This document shows, piece after piece, positions 27,451 to 35,700 of a stretch of 64,000 nucleotides of DNA. Source of the stretch: Pseudomonas vanderleydeniana (lineage in GTDB: Bacteria; Pseudomonadota; Gammaproteobacteria; Pseudomonadales; Pseudomonadaceae). The notes beneath the pieces are model-generated. The model did not search any database. It was not told where the DNA came from and saw only the letters and a list, made by a program, of their open reading frames with translations. The stretch spans positions 2,840,001 through 2,904,000 of the forward strand of contig NZ_CP077093.1 of assembly GCF_014268755.2 (NCBI RefSeq), read 5' to 3'. Position numbers and translations under genes: made by a program. Every line of letters starts with the position of its first letter. The stretch's first letter is position 1.

Positions 27451-28218
27451 ATGGCCCTGGCCGCGCCGCCCGACCTGAGCGACACCAACCGGCCAGTGCA
27501 GCCGCTGGCCCGGACCTACCCGCGAGGCTTGTTCATCGAGCCCCACGAGCATGTCTGGGGGCAGTTGCTGTATGCGATGTCGGGGGTGATGTGGGTCGAG
27601 ACACCCCACGAGGCACTGGCGGTGCCGCCACAGCGAGCGGTCTGGCTACCACCGGGCGTCTCCCACGGCATCCGGGTGGTGTCGGACCTGCAGATGCGCA
27701 ACATCTACCTGCGTCCGGCCCTGGCCGCGACCCTGGAAAGCTCGGTCCAGGTGATCGAGGTCGGCGGGCTGTTGCGTGAGTTGATCATTGGCCTGGTGGA
27801 GCAGGCCGACGAGACCCAGGGCGAGTACTACGAAGCACTGGCCAGCCTGGCGCTGTTGGAACTGCGGCGAGCTCGGCGGTCGATGCTGAAGGTCGCCCTG
27901 CCTTCCGGCAGTGATCGACGCTTGCTGACCGTGTGCCAGGCGGTGATGGGTGCACCGTCGCTGGCGATTTCCTTCGACCAGCATGCCGAGACCGCCGGTG
28001 CCAGCGTGCGTACCCTGGCGCGCTTGTTCCAGGCGGAGCTGGGCATGGGTTTCGCCGAGTGGCGACGCCAGGTGCAACTGGCGACGGCAGTGGCAGAGCT
28101 GGTCCAGGGCGTGCCGGTCAGTCGCATCGCCCGCGCGCTGGGGTATTCGCCCAGCAGTTTCAGCGACATGTTCCGTCGGGCCCTGGGCATCTCGCCCTCG
28201 CATTACCCGGTGGATTGA
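27451..28218 (+). CDS. AraC-family regulator with N-terminal cupin
   Basis: Regulator of 255 residues. An AraC-type cupin sits at about 15-90 (EPHEHVWGQLLYAMSGVMWV, then PPQRAVWLPPGVSHGIRV), and the C-terminal AraC DNA-binding domain holds two helix-turn-helices (TAGASVRTLARLFQAELGMGF and VSRIARALGYSPSSFSDMFRRALG). It follows gor by two bases, so the two share a transcript, but a functional link with glutathione is not shown by sequence. The small-aromatic/effector residues of the cupin cannot be assigned. Confidence 0.88.
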   Translation: MALAAPPDLSDTNRPVQPLARTYPRGLFIEPHEHVWGQLLYAMSGVMWVETPHEALAVPPQRAVWLPPGVSHGIRVVSDLQMRNIYLRPALAATLESSVQVIEVGGLLRELIIGLVEQADETQGEYYEALASLALLELRRARRSMLKVALPSGSDRRLLTVCQAVMGAPSLAISFDQHAETAGASVRTLARLFQAELGMGFAEWRRQVQLATAVAELVQGVPVSRIARALGYSPSSFSDMFRRALGISPSHYPVD

Positions 28219-28323
28219 GCCGCTCCTTCCAGCGGTTGTCCGATATTCAGAAGCCTTTGGCCGACAGCGTGGGTTTGTCGGTCATAGACTGCGGGCATTC
28301 TCTCCTGAAGCCTGGATTTCATC

Positions 28324-28497
28324 ATGAGCTATCTGATTTCCCTCGCCATTGGCCTTGCCGTCGGGTTGCTTTACGGCGGGCTGGATTTCCGTTCCCCGGC
28401 GCCTCCCGCCGTGGCCCTGGTGGGCCTGCTCGGCATGCAGTTGGGCGAAAAGGCCTGGCCGCTGGGCAAGCAACTGGTGGCTGGCTGGTTGTCCTGA
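28324..28497 (+). CDS. XapX-domain small membrane protein
   Basis: Peptide of 57 residues made of two hydrophobic helices: MSYLISLAIGLAVGLLYGG and a second around VALVGLLGMQLGEKAW, which is the XapX (DUF1427) signature with the PAPPAVALVGLLGM core. It would insert in the inner membrane. Too short for standard gene callers with a 60-residue cutoff. The next gene starts 34 bases downstream. XapX proteins have no established biochemical role. Confidence 0.85.
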   Translation: MSYLISLAIGLAVGLLYGGLDFRSPAPPAVALVGLLGMQLGEKAWPLGKQLVAGWLS

Positions 28498-28531
28498 AAC
28501 TCTTTCCTTTCCCTGTCTGGATGCGCACTTC

Positions 28532-29491
28532 ATGAAAGCCCTGCAATTTTTGAAAACCGGCGACTTGTCCGCCCTGCAACTGGTCGACCTGCCGATGCCC
28601 GTACCCGCTGTCGGCGAGGTGCTGGTGCAGGTCAAGGCGGCCGGCCTGAACCCCAGCGACGTGAAGAACGTGCTGGGCCGTTTTTCCTACACCACCTTGC
28701 CGCGAGTGCCTGGGCGTGACTTCGCCGGGGTGGTGGTCGAGGGCCCGCAAGCGTTGATCGGTCAGGAGGTCTGGGGCACCGGCAAGGAGCTGGGTTTCAC
28801 TGGCGACGGTTCCCACGCGCAGTACCTGACCTTGCCGGCCGATGGGGTGGCGCTCAAGCCGGCGCACCTGAGCTTTGCCCAGGCGGCCAGCCTCGGCGTG
28901 CCGTACACCACCGCCTGGGATGCTCTGGAGCGCAGCCTGGTGAAAGACGGCACCCGGCTGCTGGTGATCGGCGCCAACGGCGCGGTCGGCAGTGCGGCCA
29001 TCGCCCTGGCGAAGATTCGTGGTGCGCAGGTGCTGGCGGCGGTACGTCGGCCGGAGCAGGCCGAGGCGCTGCGGGCCCGCGGTTTCGATGCCATCGTGTT
29101 GGACAAGCCGGAGGACCTGGCGGCCTCGGTCAATGGCGTATTCCCTGGCGGTGCCGAGGTGATTTTCGATACCACGGGGTTCTGGTTGCCTGCGGCGGTG
29201 GCAGCCCTGGCAACGTTTGGCCGCATCGCAATCATCGCCGCGCCGGTCGACGGGCATGTGCAATTGCCGGCGTTGGCCCTGTATCGCAAGGGGGGCTCGG
29301 TGGTTGGCATCAACTCGCTGCTTTACGGCACCGTGGCATGCGCGCGGATGCTCGAACAGTTCGGTCGCTTCTTTGATGAAGGGCTGTTGGCGTTGCCCTC
29401 GGGCTTGCGCGAATCGCCGCTGGCGGATGGGCCGGCGCGGTATGCCGAGGTCAACCAGGGCAGCAGCGAGAAGGTGATTCTGCTGCCCTGA
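28532..29491 (+). CDS. Zinc-independent alcohol dehydrogenase/quinone oxidoreductase
   Basis: Medium-chain reductase of 319 residues. GroES-like N-terminal half with LNPSDVKNVLGRFSY and PGRDFAGVVVEG, then the Rossmann motif VIGANGAVGSAAIALA near residue 150. No zinc cysteines, so closer to quinone oxidoreductases than to zinc alcohol dehydrogenases. ATG at 28532 chosen over the longer frame that overlaps the XapX gene. Stop is 4 bases from the 107-bp repeat. Confidence 0.87.
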   Translation: MKALQFLKTGDLSALQLVDLPMPVPAVGEVLVQVKAAGLNPSDVKNVLGRFSYTTLPRVPGRDFAGVVVEGPQALIGQEVWGTGKELGFTGDGSHAQYLTLPADGVALKPAHLSFAQAASLGVPYTTAWDALERSLVKDGTRLLVIGANGAVGSAAIALAKIRGAQVLAAVRRPEQAEALRARGFDAIVLDKPEDLAASVNGVFPGGAEVIFDTTGFWLPAAVAALATFGRIAIIAAPVDGHVQLPALALYRKGGSVVGINSLLYGTVACARMLEQFGRFFDEGLLALPSGLRESPLADGPARYAEVNQGSSEKVILLP

Positions 29492-29495
29492 AGCG

Positions 29496-29602
29496 GATCG
29501 TTCCCACGCTCTGCGTGGGAATGCAGCCCGTGACGCTTTGCGTCACAAGCGCGGACGCCGAGCTTCCAGAGAGGCATTTCCACGCGGAGCGTGGGAACGA
29601 TC
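29496..29602. repeat. 107-bp multi-hairpin intergenic repeat
   Basis: The element starts GATCGTTCCCAC and ends with the exact reverse complement GTGGGAACGATC. Inside are stacked short hairpins: CCCACGC-TCT-GCGTGGG, GTGACGC-TTT-GCGTCAC, a degenerate GGACGC/GCTTCC unit, and CCACGC-GGA-GCGTGG. This build is that of a dispersed non-autonomous repeat I recognise as very abundant in fluorescent Pseudomonas genomes (a REP/BIME-like unit). It lies just after a gene end and may act as a transcription or decay barrier. Confidence 0.85.
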
Positions 29603-29712
29603 GAGTCTTCGCAAGGGCGGCAAATGGGGTGGTTTGAGCTACGACCGTGGTGTCCCACGACGCAGATGCCGCGATGCTCACCCACGGATTCCTGGCGGGC
29701 TGGGGCCCGGCC

Positions 29713-30258
29713 TCAGGGTTCCAGGTGCAGGCTGGCGCGGATGCCGTTGACCACTGGCTCCTGGGCCTTGTAGCCGTCCGCGGAGCCGGCATACAGCAGG
29801 GAATAGGCCTTGCCCTCACGTGCCGCAGCCACCAGGGTCTGGGTCATCACGTGGCCACCGTTCTGGGTGATGGTGCAAGTGGTTTCCACCGCTGGCATGC
29901 CGCCCAGGGTGCTGTCGTGAATGCGATTGCAGACGCTCATGAAGCCACGTTCGACGAAGTTCTTCTGCACCGCCTTGCGCATTTCCAGCAGTACGCCGGG
30001 CAGGTTGACCTCGTGGCCGGGGGTGAGGGCCGACTGGGTCAGTTCCATGACCATCAGCGGGTCGCCGTTGGCATCGTTCTTCACCGCGCGTTGGCGCAGG
30101 CCGCTGATCACCTCGCCAGCGGCGTTTTGCGCCGGTGGCAGTGTCTGCACCTCCCAGTTGCCGGGCCAGGTGATCATCAGGTCATCCGCCAGGGCGGAAG
30201 AGCCGCCGAGCAGCAGGAGCAGGGCGGTAAAACAGGCGCGGGATCGAACAGGGGTCAT
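29713..30258 (-). CDS. Secreted small protein, DUF4946-like
   Basis: Protein of 181 residues with a signal peptide of about 24 residues (SSALA-DDL cleavage). The mature part starts LMITWPGNWEVQTLP and contains GLRQRAVKNDANGDPLMVMEL and CTITQNGGHVMTQTLVAAA with a Cys pair. I recall such proteins as DUF4946 in pseudomonads; function unknown. The ATG at 30258 is chosen because it opens the signal peptide; a longer start at 30306 adds 16 residues without character. Stands alone. Confidence 0.75.
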   Translation of the reverse strand: MTPVRSRACFTALLLLLGGSSALADDLMITWPGNWEVQTLPPAQNAAGEVISGLRQRAVKNDANGDPLMVMELTQSALTPGHEVNLPGVLLEMRKAVQKNFVERGFMSVCNRIHDSTLGGMPAVETTCTITQNGGHVMTQTLVAAAREGKAYSLLYAGSADGYKAQEPVVNGIRASLHLEP

Positions 30259-30740
30259 GGAAGGCACTGGCAAGGGAAGATGGACATTATTGTTACAGTG
30301 TATCAATAGTTTGATGCAAGAAACCGATTCTTCTACGTGGTCTTGAGCTCAACGGCGTATTGGAACGAGTGGCCATGGCCATTTTCATTGGATTTTCTAT
30401 TTTTCATTATTAATCAATAACTTAATCTTGGGTGGGGTGCCTGGCTTCCAGGCCGGACGGGTGTGCTGTCCCGATCGGCTGGGTTCTTGCCGATAAAATC
30501 AGGGAAAACCTGTCTTTGTAGTGCTGTGACGACAGGTCGCATCTGCGCCGCGCGGCCCCTCGGGCTGCCGTACACAAGCCCCTGGAAACCGCGACACAGG
30601 CGACCGTTGCTCAGCTAACCCTTTGCTTCTCAAGCTTTATCCCGGACAATCGCGCCCCTCTTATGGCCGGGGCGCTGCCAACAAGTTGTTCTTTCCGCCC
30701 CGGTCGCGTGGTAATGACCGGCTAACGGAGACTCGACCGG
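30259..30740. promoter_or_regulatory. 482-bp divergent region upstream of the SdaC-type transporter
   Basis: Left part holds the promoter of the secreted protein (minus), with a TATCAATAG-type AT stretch near 30300. The centre at 30373-30430 is the most AT-rich run of the window outside terminators and may hold a promoter. A hairpin GCGCCCC (30652-30658)/GGGGCGC (30669-30675) sits in the transporter leader, 66 bases before its ATG. No gene found. Confidence 0.45.
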
Positions 30741-32018
30741 ATGAATGACCAGGCCAACAGCGTCGACGAACGCTATGAATCGGCGCCCGCTGCACTGAGC
30801 AGCTGGAGCCGTCACGATACCACCTGGATGCTGGGCCTGTTCGGCACGGCGATCGGCGCCGGGACCCTGTTCCTGCCGATCAACGCGGGGCTGGGCGGCT
30901 TCTGGCCGTTGCTGATCCTGGCGTTGCTGGCGTTCCCGATGACCTTCTACGCCCACCGTGGCCTGACCCGCTTCGTGCTCTCCGGGCGCGACGGCGCGGA
31001 CATCACCGAAGTGGTCGAGGAGCATTTCGGTCTCACCGCCGGTGCATTGATCACCTTGCTGTACTTCTTCGCGATCTTCCCGATCCTGCTGATCTACAGC
31101 GTCGCCCTGACCAACACCGTGGGCAGCTTCCTCGAGCACCAGTTGCACATTGCGCCACCACCGCGGGCGATCCTGTCGCTGGCGCTGATCCTCGGCCTGC
31201 TGGCGGTGGTGCGTTGCGGCGAGCAACTGATCGTCAAGGCCATGAGCATGCTGGTCTATCCGTTCATCGTCGCCCTGGCACTGCTGGCGGTGTACCTGAT
31301 CCCGCACTGGAACGGGGGCATCCTCGCCACCGCCAGCAGTGTCCCAGAGCCTTCGGCGCTGCTGCACACACTGTGGCTGGCGATTCCGGTGATGGTGTTC
31401 TCGTTCAACCACTCGCCGATCATCTCGGCCTTTGCGGTTGACCAGAAGCGTCGTTATGGCGTCCACGCCGAAGAGCGCAGCAGCCAGATCCTGTCCCGCG
31501 CGCACCTGTTGATGGTGGTGATGGTGCTGTTCTTCGTGTTCAGTTGCGTGCTGACTCTGTCGCCGGCACAACTGGCCGAAGCCAAGGCGCAGAACCTGTC
31601 GATCCTGTCGTACCTGGCCAACCACTTCAGCAACCCGACCATCGCCTTTGCCGCGCCGCTGATTGCTTTCGTGGCGATCTCCAAGTCGTTCCTCGGCCAT
31701 TACATCGGTGCCAGCGAGGGCCTCAAGGGGCTGATCATCAAGAGTGGCCGCAAGCCGGGTGCCAAGGCGCTGGACCGCATGACCGCAGCCTTCATGCTGG
31801 TGGTCTGCTGGCTGGTGGCGACGCTGAACCCGAGCATCCTGGGCATGATCGAGACCCTGGGCGGGCCGATCATCGCGGCGCTGCTGTTCCTGATGCCGAT
31901 GTATGCGATCCGTCGCGTGCCTTCGATGCGCCAGTACTCGGGCAAGCTGTCCAACGTGTTCGTCACGCTGGTCGGGCTGGTCTCGATCTCGGCGCTGATC
32001 TACTCGCTGGCGTCCTGA
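30741..32018 (+). CDS. HAAAP-family amino acid transporter (SdaC/TdcC type)
   Basis: Inner-membrane symporter of 425 residues with about 11 helices, of the hydroxy/aromatic amino acid permease family that includes the serine transporter SdaC and threonine transporter TdcC. Diagnostic are GLFGTAIGAGTLFLPINAGLGG near the start, SVALTNTVGSFL, and VFSFNHSPIISAF with the substrate-site SFNHS, then KSFLGHYIGASEGL. Substrate is probably serine or threonine; not settled by sequence. Confidence 0.87.
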   Translation: MNDQANSVDERYESAPAALSSWSRHDTTWMLGLFGTAIGAGTLFLPINAGLGGFWPLLILALLAFPMTFYAHRGLTRFVLSGRDGADITEVVEEHFGLTAGALITLLYFFAIFPILLIYSVALTNTVGSFLEHQLHIAPPPRAILSLALILGLLAVVRCGEQLIVKAMSMLVYPFIVALALLAVYLIPHWNGGILATASSVPEPSALLHTLWLAIPVMVFSFNHSPIISAFAVDQKRRYGVHAEERSSQILSRAHLLMVVMVLFFVFSCVLTLSPAQLAEAKAQNLSILSYLANHFSNPTIAFAAPLIAFVAISKSFLGHYIGASEGLKGLIIKSGRKPGAKALDRMTAAFMLVVCWLVATLNPSILGMIETLGGPIIAALLFLMPMYAIRRVPSMRQYSGKLSNVFVTLVGLVSISALIYSLAS

Positions 32019-32024
32019 TTTCGC

Positions 32025-32038
32025 GGGAGCCGGCTCCC
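32025..32038. repeat. Short REP-like palindrome between convergent genes
   Basis: The perfect 14-bp palindrome GGGAGCCGGCTCCC sits in TCGCGGGAGCCGGCTCCCAC, 6 bases after the transporter stop. It resembles the half of a Pseudomonas REP sequence. Too short to be certain, but it is placed as REP elements usually are, between convergent gene ends. Confidence 0.45.
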
Positions 32039-32046
32039 ACATCAGG

Positions 32047-32955
32047 TCAGCCCTGGCGCAGCCAGTCGATGAACTGGGCGAACAGCTCCGACTGGGAGCT
32101 GATCCCCAGTTTCAGATAGAGATTCTTGCGGTGCATGCGCACGGTTTCCGGGGAAATGTTCATTTCCCTGGCCGTGGACTTCACCGAGTGGCCGCGCAGG
32201 ACCATCTGCGCCGCTTCACGCTCACGCTCGGTCAGCACTTGGCAACCGAAGCGGCTGAAGGCCGCCTGGATACGTCGGCTGACTTCGGCGTCCCGGACCA
32301 GCCCTTCGGCCGGCGGGTCGAACAGCAACGGATGGCGTTGCAGCCCCCGCCCTGAAAACTCCCGCACCAGTGCCCTTACCATCGGTTCGACCGCGCGCAG
32401 CAGGCTCAACTGTGCCGCGTTCAGGTTCTCGGCACCGAGGCCCTGGAACAGGCTGATGGAGATCTTGCTGTGCTCGTCCAGGTTGACGATGTAGTAGCTG
32501 TCTTCGGCGCAACCGAGCTTGAGGTAGTAGGTCCTGTAGTACTCGCTGTCGAAGAAATCGTCCGGGGCGATTTCCGCCAGCGGATAGAAACCTTCGGCCA
32601 GGCCGTTCTCCACGGCCAGGCAGAAGGGGTCGAGCAGGTAGCCGGCGGTAAAATACCGTTCGATCAGCGCGGCGCGAAACTCCTCGGGGATACCCTGCAG
32701 GTAGAGCAGTTGCGGCGGGCGGTCCTTGCGTTCCAGGCTGATCATCACCGATTCGACCGGCACCAGCTCGGCGAAGGCCTGGGCCAGGTGGTTCAGGCCA
32801 TCGGGCTGGTCGAGGTGGGCAAAGGCGTCCGCCAGCCCGGCATGCCAGCGGTGCAGGGCGTCACAACAGAGGCGGGTATCGTCGACTACGGGGCTCATGC
32901 CCCGCAGTCTAACCAGTGCCCGTGGCGTCCGCCAAGTGGCGGTCAGTGCGTTCAT
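32047..32955 (-). CDS. LuxR-family regulator (LuxR solo)
   Basis: Regulator of 302 residues. The C-terminal GerE-type helix-turn-helix is at about 240-300 (LTEREREAAQMVLRGHSVKS, then TAREMNISPETVRMHRKNLY). The N-terminal half (block LLDPFCLAVENGLAEGFYPL) is not an acyl-homoserine lactone domain that I can recognise, so it likely senses something else. The ATG at 32955 overlaps the aminotransferase stop by 4 bases; an alternative start MSPVV at 32898 would remove the overlap. Co-directional with the aminotransferase and polyamine-binding protein, so it is a candidate regulator of polyamine use. Confidence 0.84.
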   Translation of the reverse strand: MNALTATWRTPRALVRLRGMSPVVDDTRLCCDALHRWHAGLADAFAHLDQPDGLNHLAQAFAELVPVESVMISLERKDRPPQLLYLQGIPEEFRAALIERYFTAGYLLDPFCLAVENGLAEGFYPLAEIAPDDFFDSEYYRTYYLKLGCAEDSYYIVNLDEHSKISISLFQGLGAENLNAAQLSLLRAVEPMVRALVREFSGRGLQRHPLLFDPPAEGLVRDAEVSRRIQAAFSRFGCQVLTEREREAAQMVLRGHSVKSTAREMNISPETVRMHRKNLYLKLGISSQSELFAQFIDWLRQG

Positions 32956-34370
32956 CGACCGGTGTACTGACCGCTTTTCTGCAGTTCGTCAGCCACTTCG
33001 AGAATGCATTCGCGCAAGGTCTCGACGATTTCATCGACCTGGGCACGGCTGATGATCAGCGGCGGCGACATCACGTTCAGGTGCATGATCGGCCGCACCA
33101 GCAGGCCCTTGGCCTGGGCGCGCAGGTGGATGCGTTCGCCGATGTTCAGCTTGTCCGGGAACAGCTCGCGGGTCTGCTTGTCGGCGACGAACTCGACGCA
33201 GGCCATCAGCTTCAGGCAACGCACGTCGCCCACCAATGGCAGTTCGCGCAGGCTGCCCAGGCGCTGTTCCAGGTAGCTGCCGACTTCCTCGACATGCCCC
33301 AGCAGGTTTTCCCGCTCGATGATCTCGATGTTCTTCAGCGCGGCGACGCAGCACACCGGGTGGCCGCTGTAGGTGAACCCGTGGGTGAAGCAGCGGCCCT
33401 TGCCCGGCTCGCCGATCACCTTCCAGATCCGCTCGGAGAAGATGCAGGCGCCCAGTGGCAGGTAGGCGGAGGTCAGGCCCTTGGCGGTGGTGATGATGTC
33501 CGGCTGTACGTCGAACACGTCGAGGGACGAGAAGAACTTGCCCAGCCGGCCGAAGGAGGTCACCACTTCGTCGGCGACGAACAGAATGTCGTACTGCTGG
33601 CAGACTTCCCACATGCGACGCAGATAGCCCTTTGGGGGAATGATCACGCCGCCGGAGCCCATGACCGGTTCGGCGAAAAATGCCGCGACCTTGTCCTCGC
33701 CGATGCTGAGGATCTTGTCCTCGAACTCGGCCACCAGGAATTCAAGGAACTGCTCCTCGTCCATGCCCTCCGGCGCACGATAGGGATTGGGGTTGGACAC
33801 GTGGTGGATGCGGTCGTTGGCATAGTCGAACTCGGGCACCCGGTCGGCGGCCTTGTTGCCGATCGACATCGCCACCGTGGTCGAGCCGTGGTAGGCGTTG
33901 TAGCGCGCGATGATGTGTTTCTTCTGCGGCTTGCCACGGCTGTTCTGGTAGAACTGCACCAGGCGATAGGCGGTGTCCACGGCGGTGGAGCCGCCGGTGG
34001 TGAGGAACACGTGGTTCAGGTCGCCGGGGGCCAGGCTGGCAAGCTTTTCACACAGGCGGATGGCGGCCGGGTTGGCCATGTCGCAGAACGGGTTGGAGTA
34101 GGCCAACTGGCGTACCTGCTCGACGATGGCTTCGGCCATTTCCTCGCGGCCCAGGCCGATATTGGTGCACCACATGCCGCCCACCGCATCGAGGAAGCGG
34201 TTGCCTTCGGTGTCATAGATGTAGGCGCCATCGCCGGCGACGATGTTCAGGGCACCTTGTTCGCGGTGTTCGTCGAACATGTGGTAGCCGTGCATGTAGT
34301 GCGCCTTGTCCGCTTCGACCAGCTCTTGCTGATCGAAACCGGCGAGAAAGGCGGGAGTTGGAATGGCCAT
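32952..34370 (-). CDS. Class III PLP aminotransferase, polyamine/omega-amino acid type
   Basis: Enzyme of 472 residues. PLP is held by the Lys of TTAKGLTSAYLPLG near residue 298, with FVADEVVTSFGRLG supplying the Asp that binds the cofactor nitrogen, and LTTGGSTAVDTAYRL the phosphate. The overall pattern fits polyamine-pyruvate transaminases such as SpuC, which turn putrescine into 4-aminobutanal. A polyamine-binding protein gene lies 57 bases from its start. Substrate assignment is inference from that context. Confidence 0.86.
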   Translation of the reverse strand: MAIPTPAFLAGFDQQELVEADKAHYMHGYHMFDEHREQGALNIVAGDGAYIYDTEGNRFLDAVGGMWCTNIGLGREEMAEAIVEQVRQLAYSNPFCDMANPAAIRLCEKLASLAPGDLNHVFLTTGGSTAVDTAYRLVQFYQNSRGKPQKKHIIARYNAYHGSTTVAMSIGNKAADRVPEFDYANDRIHHVSNPNPYRAPEGMDEEQFLEFLVAEFEDKILSIGEDKVAAFFAEPVMGSGGVIIPPKGYLRRMWEVCQQYDILFVADEVVTSFGRLGKFFSSLDVFDVQPDIITTAKGLTSAYLPLGACIFSERIWKVIGEPGKGRCFTHGFTYSGHPVCCVAALKNIEIIERENLLGHVEEVGSYLEQRLGSLRELPLVGDVRCLKLMACVEFVADKQTRELFPDKLNIGERIHLRAQAKGLLVRPIMHLNVMSPPLIISRAQVDEIVETLRECILEVADELQKSGQYTGR

Positions 34371-34407
34371 GGGGCTGTCCTTTGTCGTTGGAGTTGATTG
34401 GGGAGCT

Positions 34408-34433
34408 GTTCGCGGGCAAGCCTCGCCCTATAG
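34408..34433. repeat. REP-like fragment overlapping a gene end
   Basis: CTGTTCGCGGGCAAGCCTCG followed by CCCTATAG reads as one half of the classic Pseudomonas REP (GCGGGCAAGCC...CCTAYAG). The partner half is missing. The TAG stop of the binding-protein gene (34428-34430 on minus) is inside the fragment, so the repeat appears to have shaped the C-terminus of that protein. Confidence 0.55.
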
Positions 34434-35531
34434 GCCGGTCTTCACCGTGTTCCAGACGCGGGTGATGGCGCGCATGTCCCTGGCGTCCTGGGTCTTCTGC
34501 GCGAACAGCCGTTGGCGGGTGGCATCGTCCGGGTAGATCGCCGGGTTGGCGCGCACGTCGGCGTTGACCAGCGGCGTCGAGGCGCTGTTGCTGTTGGCGT
34601 AGTGGATGAAGTTGGTCACGTCGGCCATGACCTTGGGCTGCAACAGGTACTCGAGGAACTTGTGCGCGTTTTCCACGTGACTGGCATCGCTGGGGATGTA
34701 GAGGTTGTCGAACCAGATCAGCGAGCCCTCCTTGGGAATGAAGTACGCCAGATGGGTATTCGAACCGGCCTCCTGGACCCGGGCCTGGGCGGTGGCGGCG
34801 TCACCGGACCAGGTCATGGCCATGCAGATGTCACCGTTGGGCAGGCTGTTGAGGTAGTTCACCGAGTCGAACTTCCTCAGGTAGGGGCGCACGTCCATCA
34901 ACAGCTTCTGCGCGGCTTCGAGGTCTTCAGGTCGGGCGCTGCGCGGATCGCGGCCCAGGTAGGTGAGTGCCAGGGGGATGACCTCGGTCGGCGCATCGAG
35001 CAAGGTCACGCCGCAGTCGGCGAAGCGTGAGACGATTTTCGGGTCGAACAGCATCGCCAGCGAACCGATGGGGGCGTCGGGCATGCGTTCGCGGATCTTG
35101 TCGACGTTGTAGGTCACGCCGTTGCTGCCCCAGGTGTAGGGCGCGGAGTAGGCGATACCCGGGTCATAGCCTTGCAGGTGCTGCAGGGTGCGTGGGTCGA
35201 GGTTCTTCCAGTCAGGCAGCCGTTGCTTGTTCAGTGGTTGAAAGACCCGTGCCTTGATCAAGGGCGGTGCCAGCGAGGCGTTGAGGGTGACCAGGTCGTA
35301 GCCGGAATGACCGGTGAGCAGCTTGGCCTGGACGGTCTCATAGGAATCGAAGGTGTCGTAGATGACCTTGATGCCGGTGGCCTTCTCGAAATCGGCGAGG
35401 GTGTTTTCGCCGATGTAGTCGGTCCAGTTGTAGAGTCGCAGGGTGTGCGACGCGTCCACTTCCTCGGCGTGCAGGGACAACGCCGTGGGGACAAGCAGGA
35501 GACTCAGGGTAACCACTAACGCCTTGTGCAT
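34428..35531 (-). CDS. Polyamine ABC transporter binding protein (PotF/SpuD-like)
   Basis: Periplasmic receptor of 367 residues. Signal peptide of about 22 residues (LSLHA-EE), then [20 protein letters not shown], the standard opening of PotF/SpuD. Later ligand-region blocks are PYTWGSNGVTYN, ICMAMTWSGDAATAQ and IPKEGSLIWFDNLYIPSDA, matching putrescine/spermidine receptors. I chose Met at 35531 because AAGGTGA lies 7 bases upstream; MPMHK at 35537 is possible, and a much longer frame is unlikely. No permease or ATPase partner is near. Confidence 0.88.
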   Translation of the reverse strand: MHKALVVTLSLLLVPTALSLHAEEVDASHTLRLYNWTDYIGENTLADFEKATGIKVIYDTFDSYETVQAKLLTGHSGYDLVTLNASLAPPLIKARVFQPLNKQRLPDWKNLDPRTLQHLQGYDPGIAYSAPYTWGSNGVTYNVDKIRERMPDAPIGSLAMLFDPKIVSRFADCGVTLLDAPTEVIPLALTYLGRDPRSARPEDLEAAQKLLMDVRPYLRKFDSVNYLNSLPNGDICMAMTWSGDAATAQARVQEAGSNTHLAYFIPKEGSLIWFDNLYIPSDASHVENAHKFLEYLLQPKVMADVTNFIHYANSNSASTPLVNADVRANPAIYPDDATRQRLFAQKTQDARDMRAITRVWNTVKTGL

Positions 35532-35662
35532 GGGCATTTCACCTTGGGCTGGATTCAGCTCGCGGGGAGCGGGTGAATCCACTATCAGGTGGGCGCGCCA
35601 GCGTCACCATACTCCGAATGGGTAGGTAGTCGCTTTTGTGCAGGCGTTGTCGGAGCGGGGAA

Positions 35663-35690
35663 CCCTGGGCGCGAGAGCCGGCGCCCAGGG
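35663..35690. terminator. 10-bp hairpin after lpxO
   Basis: CCCTGGGCGC (35663-35672) and GCGCCCAGGG (35681-35690) form a perfect 10-bp stem with an 8-nt loop. It lies 10 bases beyond the lpxO stop on the minus strand. No T-run, so it is at best a partial or decay-protecting terminator. Confidence 0.5.
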
Positions 35691-35700
35691 CGGGGGAGGG

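Noticed and set aside
32916..34397. Long plus-strand frame opposite the aminotransferase
   Set aside because: Shadow; the PLP lysine motif is in the minus strand.
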